A stretch of 64,000 nt of DNA, from the NCBI GenBank assembly GCA_009792885.1, contig WMCF01000016.1:14652662-14716661 (forward strand), given 5' to 3'. The translations under genes were made by a program, and so were the position numbers. Source of the stretch: Eremophila alpestris peregrina (Eukaryota > Chordata > Aves > Passeriformes > Alaudidae). Below, in pieces: positions 1-10,646 of this stretch (positions are counted from its first letter, which is position 1; the number at the start of each line of letters is the position of its first letter). The notes below the pieces were generated by a model that was given only the letters and a program-made list of their open reading frames with translations, searched no databases and had not been told where the DNA came from.

Positions 1-1024
1 GTGCCAGAACATGATTCTCCCCCTGAATGACTTTTAGTAGGTTCTACTGATGTTGTCATGGCTAAGTGCAAAATATTTTATAGGGCCAGAGGAGGATTTT
101 AGTACAGGAGGGACACACACTACAAGTTAACAACATGAGGGATGGATACACTTCATCAAGCATTCAAAAGACAAGTACCATCCATAAAAATTATGTGTGT
201 CAATTCAGAGAAGAATGGATTGGTTAATGGTGCAATTCCAACAAACTGCCGATGAACTCTGCCGTGCTTCTCTCCCAGCTCCTTTGTGTGACAGAGGGAA
301 AAGATTTTCACACCATCATCTCACCCCATTTGAAGAGCTGCTGATGGCCATGTATGGAGAGCTTCTCCATCAGCATTTCCAGGCAGAAACTGTCACTGTT
401 TGTAGCAATATCCTGGGAGCAGCTCGGATTTTCCCCTTTCAGCTGCTTTGCTAAGGAAGGCAGTGGATGCAATAATGCCTGACACTCCACCCTGGCCTGA
501 TTTCTGACTACTGCATGTGGAGAGCACTGGAGACTCACTGTGGCTGTGCTGGGGAGGCAGCATTGGGAACTGAATTTTATTTAAAAACCCACACAAAATC
601 AACAAACCCCAAAGAAGAATGGCTCACACAAAGGTAGACTGATCTTATTAAGGATTTACAGGTGAATTAATATTGCTGGCCTTGGAGTGATGCTGGTGCC
701 ACACAAAACTAAGACAAACCCCTGTTCAACACAAGGGAGTTTGTGCCATTGCACTGGGAGTTGTTGCTTATTTCACCTGATATTTCAGTCTCAATCCTTT
801 GGTTTGTGCTGTCACAGCTGATCACTCATTAAGACATGGCAAAGAGTACAGAACAAGAAGCACCTTGAAAATATCTCAAGTTTGAGGCACAGAGGGTGAA
901 GAAGCACAGGCAATATCTCTCAAATAGGACAGTGCATAGTATCTGCAAAATGCCCATGTTTTCTCTCTAGGTATTTTACTTTTCTGTTTCAGGGGAGGCA
1001 GGACTGAGCCTAGCATTCACTCAC
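1..1024 (-). other. ITIH4 intron 9 (5' part)
   Basis: Intronic sequence downstream of the ninth exon, whose donor is at 1024-1023. I looked on the minus strand for the next vWA exon, the one that usually follows the LLTDG exon, and did not find it, so it probably lies outside the window. No repeat or RNA gene was recognised. The short open frames at 197-605 on both strands resemble no known family. Confidence 0.6.
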
Positions 1025-4000
1025 CAGAAGTGGGCTGGCCATCTGTCAGCAAAATGATCATGGACACGCTGCGCTCGGGCAGCCCCGGGGCTTTCTCCAG
1101 CGCAGCCACGGCAGCCAGCAGCGCCCCGCTGATGTCCGTGCCTGCAACGAGAGAGCAGCCACCGCTCACCCAAACGGGAGAGCTGCAGAGATCCCCGCCC
1201 GGCAGCTGCAGAGCCCCTGCAGACTTGTTTAAAGTTTTCTGCGGGAAGTAATCCTTCCGGGAGAGGAGGATTTAGGGACTTAGCCTACTGGAGTTAATTA
1301 CGGGCTGTTATATTGCAGGGGCAGTGCCGGGGTGTTCTTTTGGGAGCATTTTCCACACGTGTGTCATGGGAAATACAAACACCTCTAGAGCCATTAAAAA
1401 GTGCTTAAGTAAACACACTGTCATCTGTTAACATATATTTAAGACAAGTTTCCCTGCCTCATATAAGAAGAGCTGAGGGTGGTGTTAGTGCCTGGGGTAA
1501 GGAAACTTTGTTAATATTGACAGTGTGACATTAAAGGGAGACAGAGCCCTTGAGAAGTGCTTAAAACTAAATAATAACACCAAGCACACTGACTGCTGCA
1601 GCAACTGACATGTTACCTGTCTGTTTTGCCTGTTTCATTTCTGTGGCATGGCTTACAAGGGCGTATAACTTTGGATGTGTTTTGTTTAATGGTTTGGTTT
1701 TTTGTTTGTATATTTTTTTACAAGGAGACAATATAAAAAGAAACAAAATCAGGAAATTGTTGTCAAATGTTGAGTCAATTGCCATTTTTCTGCAGAAAAA
1801 ATGTGTTATCAAGGAATCTTCCAAATATCTCTATGACCAAAATTGGAAACAAGACTCTGTGGCTTGTATGGTTCATAGATGTGCTGTAAGTATCTCTCAT
1901 ATATATTATATAACTAGATCTACCTCATCATGCAGTCACCAGTCTGTCCACTCACAGGCTTTCTTTCCCACTCATCACTTACAAGTTTTTAAAACTGACT
2001 TGCTCTGTAAGCACTGGTAGTATCTCTGAGGCACTATATAACTAACAAAAGCAATTCTTTCCCAAGCAGTTGATTCCACTGGGTGCATATTTGTGTACCT
2101 CCCCTGGCAGAGAGAGTCTGCACCAGAGCTGCAGCACTGGCCACGTTCTCCTCGGTGGCTGGCAGCAGAGAGCTCTTCCACTCCACCACTTTGTTGTTGA
2201 AGGTGATAAAGCTGAAATGATCCTCTGGGCGGAGGTCCTGCAGAATCTTCAGCAGGGCATCCCTTGTCTATTCCAAGCAGAAAACAATCATGGTGATTAT
2301 TCTCACTCCTTTGCCAGATCAGGGATTGAAATTGCAGTGTAATACGGGGGTTCTCTACAGCTCTGTTCCAGATGCAGCCCAATGCCTTTAGTAAAACCTA
2401 ACGGTATGTTTTAGCTTCAGACCATCAGAAATAGACAATTCACTTTACTTACAGACACAAAATCCAACCTATGAGGGCTGTAGGGGGCTTGTCTGCTCTC
2501 AGGCAGAGCTACATACATGGTCATCAATAACCATAAAACAGATAACAGATACATTAACTCTCTAAGGTTCATTAAAGAAAAAGATAAACACAAAAAGTTC
2601 TGCAAAGATAGTGAAAGCTCTCTCTGCCTCAGTGTTTATACCCATGAAAATAGTTGTGTCAGACAAGAGTTACTCTTTAATAACTTCAATCTGTGCATAT
2701 GCGTTTTCAAGCATTTTTATAAGTCTGAGCATTTTGCTGTGTACAAAACCAGGTCTAACACAGGTCATGCTTTGAGAGAAATTACCTGTTCAATTTTTCT
2801 TCCTGTCATGGAGCCACTTCGGTCTATAACAAAGATGACATTTTTGGGAAACACTGGCATTTCTTGGGGTGCAAAGTAATGGACAAAATACCCATTGACA
2901 ATCTGAAATACAGAATGTGAAATCACCTATTAAAGTACATCTAAAGAAATAAAGAATCAATCCTAACATTCTGGCTTAGCAAGAAGTGGGGAGCATGCTC
3001 AGCATTCTGCTCTTCTTGATAAGCCCAAATCAAAGAGCTTAAATTAGAGAAAGCAAAATACATTTCCTAGCTGGAAGCAAGACTGTCTGTAGAGAGGAAA
3101 TTACCACAGAGCAGCATGCATACATACATATATATTAGACACCTCAGTGCCATATATCTGATATATGCATATTATCACTGTGTATCACATTACCTGTGCA
3201 TCATTACCTATGAGCACATCTCTGCAGAATTACTGTGGCTGCCACCTTTTAGCACACCCATGAATACTTCATTAGTGAAATGATATGGAAAATACTCTTC
3301 TTTATTCCCTAGAACATGCATTGGTTCATAAATTTTTGTTATGTTCCTGCTGTATTTAGTTATGCCTCAGTTATCACAAAAAACACAAGGACCAAGCATC
3401 ATTTTAACTTATATAAACCCCATTCCTCTAAACTTCATTCACAAGAAGCCAGAAACACACTTTAGAAGAGCCAAAATAATAATAAAAAAAGAATGTAAAG
3501 AGATATCAATGAAATACCAATATAGATTTCATATTTGAATAAAATTTGAAAGATTGATTTTTTTTCTGAGTGATCTGGTTTTGCATTATACCTGGGTGTC
3601 TCCAGGGATTTGCCAAGTATCACCCTCAAATCCTGCTGACCCTGGATTAATGGGAAGAGCTTTTCCTGTCATTCTTGGTGTTTCAAAGCAAGTGCTGCTG
3701 TTTTGCTGATTGCACTTCACATTCAGACTTATCTGTGGTCTGAAAGCATTTCCATTTCTATTTTTTTTTACCTGTATATCACCTGCAGTGGCCTCTCTCT
3801 TAACATCATAACGCACAACAAAATCACCATTGAGGAGCGTTTCATCAGGTTCAGAATTTTTCTTCTGTTGATCTAGAGTTGGTTTAAATAAAATATGAGC
3901 CTGCAAAGCAATCAGAAGGAAATATTTAAAGCAATATAACTTGGAGCTGCCCCTGGCAGTGACCTCTGGCAGCTGCTGCTTTACCTTGGTTTCGTTCTGC

Positions 4001-7000
4001 ACTTTGGTGAGTGCCTCGGTTAACTCATTTGTCATGAATGTGCTGTCTGTCTCCAAGAAGTGAATGCCCTGGGGCTCGAAGATGTGCACATCGATCTGGC
4101 AGCAAAGAAGGAACCAGCATCAGCTTCTCAGAGGGAACATGGCTGTGTCAAAACCCGGGGCACTGCTCCCTGCCCAGCTCACCTGGAAGTGCTTAACGAG
4201 CTGCTTGGGCTGGACCTTGATGAGCAGCTCGTACTTCCCCAGCTGCCGCCTCAGCAGCTCCTCGTAGGTCAGCTCAAAAGTGACTTTGCTGGCGGCCGCC
4301 ACGCTGACAGACACCTGGAACTGCTCCAGCTTTCTGCCTGTAATTCTGGGGGGAAGAACAGGCATTTATCTCCTGCAGGGAAGGTTTCCTTGTAGTGGCC
4401 AAGAGTTTGTGAAGTGTGCAGAATAAAGGCCAAGGGGCCACATGGGATAACAAAAAAAAAAAGAGTAGCAGTAAATATTGTTCATTATAGAGAGGATTTT
4501 TTACATTGCAGGTGCTATTATGTACACACATATATTACATTAATGTGTCATGGGTGGAAGCTGAGAAAAGGAGCAGAAACCCCTGTATGCCTCAGACTGA
4601 ACACCTGTGAAGCACAGATTATATACACCCTGAAACTGTGATATCTGTTCAAGTGCCATGGTCCTCTGTGCTTGCAAGGAAGCACACTCAGCACTGAGCA
4701 TCATCCCAGCATGGCAAGGTGCTCCTGAATCCAGCCTAGATGGAGACCTGAGCAACCTGAAAAGTGTCCCTGTCCATGGCAGGGGGCTTGGAACTAGATG
4801 GTCTTTAAGGATCCTTGACCATGAGATTAGCTCAGTTGGTCAGAGCATGGTGCTAGTAACACTGTGGTTGTCAGTTCAATCCCTCTATAGACCATTCACT
4901 TAAGAGTTGGACTTGATGATCCTTGTAGATCCCTTTCAAGAACATTCAGTGATCTGTGATTCAGTGATTCTACAACAGAAAGTCTCAAGGCACTGCTAAA
5001 CAGAGATGCTTCCTACTGGAGCCCATTGCAGGACCACCTGTAAATCATATTTATGTGAATTTATATATATGTTAAAAGAAAAAATAAATTTAAAAATTAT
5101 ATACACAAAGATACATCCCTCCCACCAAGAACCCAAGACGGATTTTCACATTTGTGCCACTGAGATGTGGCTGTGTCCACGGTTTCATCTGTCCCCAGCC
5201 AAACAGAAAGCCAGGAGGGGTGTTGGAGCAGCCTTACTCAGAACAGCCACGTACTTGACGAGGCCAGCGCTCTGTCCTTGTGACACTGCCGTGTCATACT
5301 CGTTCTGAGCAGCAGCCTTCTCCTTTATTATGCCTGGGTACACTGCACCATCGATGGACCTGTTTGGTTTCCATAAACATTAATTAATATTAGAGGGAAT
5401 GCACTGGGGAAAGGAATTAAACAGAAGATTTTTGTGGCTCTCTGGGCATGAGCAAGGGACAGTTTTCTCCCAGATCCCTCCCCACCCAGAAAGATGCCAG
5501 GAGCCACCAGCACAACACAACCCTTGTCCTTGCAGAGTCTTGAGGAGGCTGGAGCAGGAGAAACACCACCACTAAACATGTCTGTCACCCACCCAGTGCA
5601 GCAGGCAGCCTGGCCCTGGGCACCTCTTTTCTATTTGGCTGCCTACTACTTAGCCCCACACAGCATTTTTGCAGAGGACTCTCCCTATGTTCTTTGCCCA
5701 GCAGCTCCTGAGCAGAAAAATGAACCCCCCAGAGCTGCCTCCTTGACACTGCAGGTAAGGACTGGTCCTACATGGAGAAGTTGGTGATGAAGGCTGTCTT
5801 AGGTAGCTCCACTTCAAAGGTGGCCTCTCGGGACTCATTGGCTCGGTTGACAATTCTGCTGGTGATGACAGTGTGAGCAAATCGTGATGTGACCTTGCAG
5901 TCCACGTGGAGGCTGTAGATTTCAATAGCAGGCTGGAAAAAAAATAGACTGAGACAGAAACACCCAGGGTTTGCTCCCAAACCATCCTTAGCTGGATGAT
6001 GCTATTGGAAAAGTCTTCATCTCCTGTACTTTGCTTGCCAATTAATACTATCCAGGGGCCTCTTCTCAGTTAGGACACTGGCTGATATTCACAAGTCTGC
6101 TGCCTTGCCACACTCAAACCTGCCCATGGCACATTCAGAGCAAGGGTTTGCCATAAGAACACCAAGCCCCAAGCTGTGGCTCACTGGGGCAGTGCAGGCA
6201 CTTGGTAGCAATTGCTGCCCACTCAGGATCCTTCCAACACAGGAGGAGCTTGTCCTGTGCAGAATTTACCTGGTGTAGCATCTATTCTGCTGCCACGTGC
6301 CCAAGGGATGCTGCAGGGAGGAGCACCTTGGTCTCCTGCACTCACCAGCCCTAGCAGCATTTTAGGCTGTGGCCAGCACAAAGCAGGGGTCAGTGGGATG
6401 CAGCATGGGGAGGAGCTTTGCTGTGCCTATGGTGAAAGAAGCAGAAAGGACCAGCCCCAGGCATGTACCCAGGAACAAAGGCACTGTGGGCTCATAGACC
6501 CCATCCATGGCTTCTTGCAGAGCTCTCAGCTGCCCCTGCAGCAGCCCCTGCCCCCCAACACTCACTTGCATTTCAGTTCCACTTCATACTTTTCTCAATA
6601 GGCATGATGGACAGAGAAACCTTCTGACTTAAAGCTTCCTCTGCCTCTCTAATATTAATGATTTTACAATGTCACCAGTCTGTTGGAGTCTGTCACTGTG
6701 ACAGTACAAACCAGAATTTGCTCCTCCACACAGTGCAAATAACTTTCTACTTCCCTCTTTTCCATTCCACATTTATTATTAAATACTCATCAGAAACCTC
6801 CTGGCACTGCACAGTGCTTGCTTGGTCCTATGTCAAGATCCAAACTTCATCCAATGGCCAAAGCAGAGCTACTGATCTCTCAAATTTGGTACCTTACATC
6901 CCAAAGGAGGAGCAGGATCAGACACATCTGCAAGTGCCTCCTGCTACATTGGTACTATAACAGCCCAAACAACCAACCAAAAAGACCTTAACAGGACCCA

Positions 7001-7215
7001 AAGCTGTAAAATCTCAGCACAATCCACCCAAGTCTCCCGAGGAGGAGGTTACCAGAGGAGTTACCTGCACTACCTGGCCAGTTACTACAATACCACCAAA
7101 TGAGCAAATGAGATATTGATAATAAAAATAAAGCAAATACCTTCCGATCAATAGTTTCTGCTAATACTATGAGTGAGGAAAAGACCATCAAGGCAAGCAA
7201 TGTTCTCTGCTCCAT
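1025..7215 (-). CDS. ITIH4: Inter-alpha-trypsin inhibitor heavy chain 4, 5' nine exons (partial)
   Basis: Secreted plasma heavy chain of the ITIH family, made mainly in liver. Coding exons: 7215-7141, 5932-5772, 5359-5255, 4345-4183, 4095-3985, 3900-3772, 2902-2786, 2267-2099 and 1141-1025. All have GT-AG borders and phases that join without a stop, giving 382 residues before the gene leaves the window. Residues 1-20 are a hydrophobic signal peptide (start MEQRTLLALM). About 26-160 form the VIT domain (AFITNFSM, EQFQVSVSVA, KVTFELTYEELL). The vWA domain starts near residue 268, with MIDAS residues DRSGS (D275, S277, S279), T345 in GGTDI, and LLTDG at 374-378. N-glycosylation sequons are at N57 (NES), N76 (NFS) and an NET in exon 5. 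Some stretches resemble ITIH3 (DCKVTSRFAH, KVQPKQLVKHF) but most match ITIH4 (FLETDSTFMTN, ILLTDG). The position next to MUSTN1 is that of ITIH4 in mammals. The C-terminal half lies outside. Confidence 0.85.
4740..4816 (+). mobile_element. CR1 LINE 3'-end fragment
   Basis: The text around CCATGGCAGGGGGCTTGGAA and the following ACTAGATGGTCTTTAAGG matches the avian CR1 3' end. The usual CR1 tail is missing, because the tRNA-like SINE begins directly after it. The element lies in ITIH4 intron 3. Confidence 0.65.
4817..4975 (+). mobile_element. tRNA-Ile-derived SINE with CR1-like tail (TguSINE1-type)
   Basis: The head resembles tRNA-Ile. There is a pol III A box TAGCTCAGTTGG at 4828-4839, then AGAGCATGGTGCTAGTAAC, and a B box GTTCAATCC at 4874-4882. 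After a short linker, the 3' part (about 4906-4975) is CR1-like (GTTGGACTTGATGATCCTTG, ending GTGATTCTAC). This tRNA-Ile plus CR1-tail design is that of the passerine SINE family first named in zebra finch, recalled from memory. It is not a working tRNA gene: the acceptor stem is not paired and the anticodon loop is degraded. Confidence 0.75.
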
Positions 7216-7290
7216 TTTGGAAAAAAACAAATTTTCACATGAAATCTCTACTTATCTTAATCAGTTAATGAGTAACTTGTGCTTGGGGAT
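7216..7290 (-). promoter_or_regulatory. ITIH4 proximal promoter with HNF1-like site
   Basis: On the minus strand, 7276-7264 reads GTTACTCATTAAC. This differs at one position from the palindromic HNF1 consensus GTTAATNATTAAC. It sits about 49 nt upstream of the start codon at 7215. HNF1 drives many liver genes, which fits a liver plasma protein. The transcription start and any TATA box were not identified. Confidence 0.5.
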
Positions 7291-9162
7291 ATCATGTAGA
7301 CTTTGAAGACACACAGACATTTAATATTTACCCATTAAACATAGGTAAAACTTGGACTTGGTTATTGCTTATTTTTCCAACAGATCTTTGCTCTTAAAGA
7401 TTAGAATTTTAAGGGTTTATAAAACATAAAGTTAAGAAATCTCTTTTTTTAAAAAAAAAAATTAGATTTCACTGTGTCACATGAAATCCCAGATGACTTG
7501 GTCTGTGCAACAAGCTGCAGGAATCTCTACCATATTCCACAGTAATAATTTGAAAGGACACATCCTTAACATTATCACAAACACTTCAGAGATTTGGAGA
7601 TTGCCAGGACAGGCAACGTTCACATGAGATAGCACAGCTGAAGGCTTTCTCAGCCTTTGTGTCTCCCTGCCCAACTGGCCATGATCCTTGGTGGGTAATG
7701 CCATTCACTGTCATAAATTAACACAAAAATCCTGTGGAAATGTAAGCATCTGTGTTTTCTTCATGCCTGTTTTACAGTGCCCATGTGGAGAGCAAGCTTC
7801 TAGTGGCCTTGGAGTTGCAAGGAGACACTAAAGCAGAGCTCAATAATTTATTACTCACCAGACATCTACAAGTTCACTGCAAAGAATGTGCTAAGCACAG
7901 CCTGGTTTACACAAGGCTGGTTAAACACAAAGCTCGTGCTTTAAGTAACTCCTTTAAAAAATGAACTTTATTCCTCTCAGGCAGACTGTTTATACTACTT
8001 GCAAATACCATACCCTTAATAGCAGGACATGTAAATATATACATTTTAAAAGACAAAAAATTAAACTGCTATACATTTGATTAACTTGTACAACTCGTGT
8101 AATACTTTAATCCCTTAAAATACACAGGATTAGACACTTAGTGGCCTAAGAGCTGCAAGAGCCAAAGCATTAATTAAGTGGATCTGTCATCAGTTTTCTA
8201 ATTCCCACATGTAAAACCACATGGATGTTAAAGAGCTGTTTTGCTGCACAGATTTAGGCTGCAGTGTCAGCTCTGCCCCCCCATATTTTTTAGATGAGGT
8301 TCCCATTAAAAGACAGGAAGAGCAAAAAAGATGCCCAGTCCTTATTGTCACACTTGGAAGCAGCACAAGTAATTGAACTTGACAACATCCTGGAAATAGA
8401 GCTGTTTGCCAGTGCCTGCTTTTCTGGCAGATACCTTACTTGGCTTCCCTGTAGAATCTGTGTGGGACACAGAGGTTTCTGTGCTTTGTTAAAGCAGCAC
8501 CAACATATCCAAAGCAGGGTTTGAAATACAGCACTCCCCTGTCCTGCCACCCCACCTGCAAACCTGCAGCTCAGGATCTTGCATGGCAATAAAGAAAGCC
8601 ACAACATTTTGCCTCTCTTGTCCCTCACCACCACTTCTATAACTATTGAGTAACCTCCTTTTCAACTTCTCAACACAGGTAAATTAAGGAGGGTTTGTTA
8701 AACCCAATGCAAAGGCAACTCCAATATTATCAGGGCAGGAATTTTTTCCACCATGATTTTTTTCATGCTCTGGAAGGATCTTTCTTGGGAAACAGCTCTG
8801 CCAATGTACCTGTGAGGAGCCTGTGCTTCATGGAGAAATTGTGCCCACTGAAGTGTGGAGGTGAGGTCTGGGCTGCAAATAATAACCTTTTAAAAATAAT
8901 AAATAATAATAAATAATAACCTGAAAAAAAACAGGGCAAGGCAATACACCAGCAATATCTTTAAGGATGCTTTCCCCTTAAAGCCAAAGGATGTGCTGCT
9001 GCCTTATGTGAGCTCCTCTCCACAGCCTCTCTGGGATCTGTGTGGGCATTGTCACTTTATCTGTCAAGTGCTGGGGCACAAAAGCCAAATATGATACATT
9101 TCATGGTGCACAGAGAACTTTGGCATACCTTTACCTCTTAATCAGGTGTAGCCTTGTCACTG

Positions 9163-9485
9163 TGGAGTTGGAGACAGGGACACGATGTTAATGCACTGAG
9201 ATCATGCAGCAACAGCCTCATTTATTGTCTGGCAGCTCCTTTCATAGGGTTTTTAAATTTCCCACACTTACAGATATGATTGACCAAGGGTCTTAACTCC
9301 ACCTAGTTCACTGGTCACTGACATGGGTGTATCAGTGCTTCACAGGGCTGGCTGAGGTCCTCTCACTGGGTTTCAATCCAACCCGTCCTTGTTGTGTTCA
9401 GGGACTTGCTTATTTGGAGCTAGGCTGGTGTTTGTTCAGCCAAATTATGTGTGCCGCTATAAACGACCTATATCTGTCACACAGC
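9163..9485 (-). mobile_element. LTR-like remnant (possible solo LTR of an endogenous retrovirus)
   Basis: Read on the minus strand, the segment runs from a TG near 9484 to a CA near 9163. It has an AT-rich TATA-like stretch at about 9266-9250 and a poly(A) signal AATAAA at 9226-9221 only about 30 nt later. Such close spacing is seen in some avian retroviral LTRs. I see no gag, pol or env, and no convincing target-site duplication. It could be another GC-mixed repeat; a repeat-library search would decide. Confidence 0.35.
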
Positions 9486-9949
9486 CTGTGTAAAATACAA
9501 GTAATTTCTCTAACAAAGGTGGCATCTGCCTTACCATCCCCACCCGTGCTGCAGAGACTCAGGGTGTGTGGGGAGCATGGCAGGTGGCCACAGAGGTTCC
9601 TCTGTGCTTCAGCTGAGGGAAAACATTCTGGGACTTGGGAGAAAACAGGTCTGATGTTTAATGCAGCAAATCAAGAAGTAAAAAGCACTGAAAAAATCCG
9701 GCTCCCCCTCAGAATGTGCTGGTGTTGTAGAGAGACAGTCGCTGGGTTCTCAGCTCCATGGTAAGGCAGGACATGGCGGCTGGGCCTGGCACCCCACTGC
9801 TCCCTTGATCCTGTGGGACGGGAGGAAAAAGCCACAGCGGTAAGAGCTGAAATCCTTCCCTCGGTGCTGGGGCACTCAGAGCCGCGCCTCTGCCCTCGCA
9901 GCTGAGCTGCAGGAAGGGAAATCATGGCACTGGTGTGTGAGGGACAGGT

Positions 9950-10131
9950 GTGAGGGGGAACCGTGAAAGGGAGTGCCGTGAGGGGAGAGCCGTGAGGGGA
10001 AACCGTGAAAGGGAGAGCCGTGAGGGAGAAGCCGTGAGGGGGAACCGTGAAAGGGAGAGCCGTGAGGGAGAAGCCGTGAGGGGGAACCGTGAAAGGGAGA
10101 GCCGTGAGCAGGGAGCCGTGAGGGGAGAGCC
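9950..10131 (+). repeat. Minisatellite: 42-bp units built of 14-bp subunits
   Basis: Four 42-bp units start at 9950, 9992, 10034 and 10076, followed by one extra 14-bp subunit at 10118-10131. The subunit is close to GTGAGGGGAGAGCC, with the middle copy changed to read AACCGTGAAAGGGA. Because 42 is divisible by 3, several frames stay open on both strands, which produces false ORFs across 9671-10213. Confidence 0.95.
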
Positions 10132-10426
10132 ACCTCCCTGTGCCATGCCGCCACCCTGAGGGCCCTCGCCAAGGTGCCACTGTAGGCAACACAAACCTGT
10201 TTGAAATCTCCACGTTTTGTGCTGCCCCCTTCGATCAGCTCCTCCCTCCTGCTGAGGGCACGATGTGAAGAAATTGCACCGACACTGTGTCTGTCATCAG
10301 AGTGTTTTTTCTTCGCACTTGACAGACAAAATCACCGCCCATAGTGCCAAAGTGCCCACGGAATTAATCTGAGCCCAAACTGAAATGAGTCACCACAGTG
10401 TGCCAAGCTGAGTCCAACAACCTTTT

Positions 10427-10432
10427 TTTATT
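10427..10432 (-). terminator. MUSTN1 poly(A) signal
   Basis: AATAAA on the minus strand, about 215 nt past the MUSTN1 stop codon. Cleavage would be expected near 10400-10415. The 3' UTR would then run from 10646 to that point. No competing signal was seen between the stop and this site. Confidence 0.7.
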
Positions 10433-10646
10433 AAACAATTATAGCAAACCTTGTCCAATACATAGAAAGAAAACATGTAATAAAAATGAACATGGAAGTC
10501 TTGCTCTTTGACATGAGTTACATTCCCTACTTAAAGACTTACAGTGGAAATTAGGTGCTTGACTCTACAGTGACTTTAGTGTAAGGAACAGAAATTTTGA
10601 AAAATGTTACAGCAATAATTTGGGTGGGACATATCCAGCTCTGCTG

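Larger units (their letters stand above)
1142..7140 (-). other. ITIH4 introns 1-8
   Basis: Introns at 5933-7140, 5360-5771, 4346-5254, 4096-4182, 3901-3984, 2903-3771, 2268-2785 and 1142-2098. Introns 4 and 5 are very short (87 and 84 nt). Intron 3 carries the CR1 fragment and SINE listed separately. Intron 6 has a short TACA/TATA-rich stretch near 3118-3170. I see nothing else of note. Confidence 0.8.
7291..10404. other. Intergenic spacer ITIH4-MUSTN1
   Basis: No coding exon was recognised on either strand. It holds an LTR-like remnant (about 9163-9485), a minisatellite (9950-10131) and a short AAT-rich stretch (8890-8922). An isolated AATAAA on the minus strand near 7969-7974 has no gene attached that I can see. 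Open frames of 70-145 codons here have no recognisable domain. Confidence 0.6.

Noticed and set aside
4817..4892. Functional tRNA-Ile gene
   Set aside because: A and B boxes are present, but the acceptor stem does not pair, the anticodon region is changed and a CR1-like tail follows. It is a SINE head.
8290..8634. 114-codon minus-strand frame in the ITIH4-MUSTN1 spacer
   Set aside because: No domain, signal peptide or splice context; consistent with chance.
9671..10213. Long frames on both strands across the minisatellite
   Set aside because: They arise from a 42-bp repeat unit divisible by three. The repetitive Arg/Glu or Pro/Ser text has no domain and no start context.
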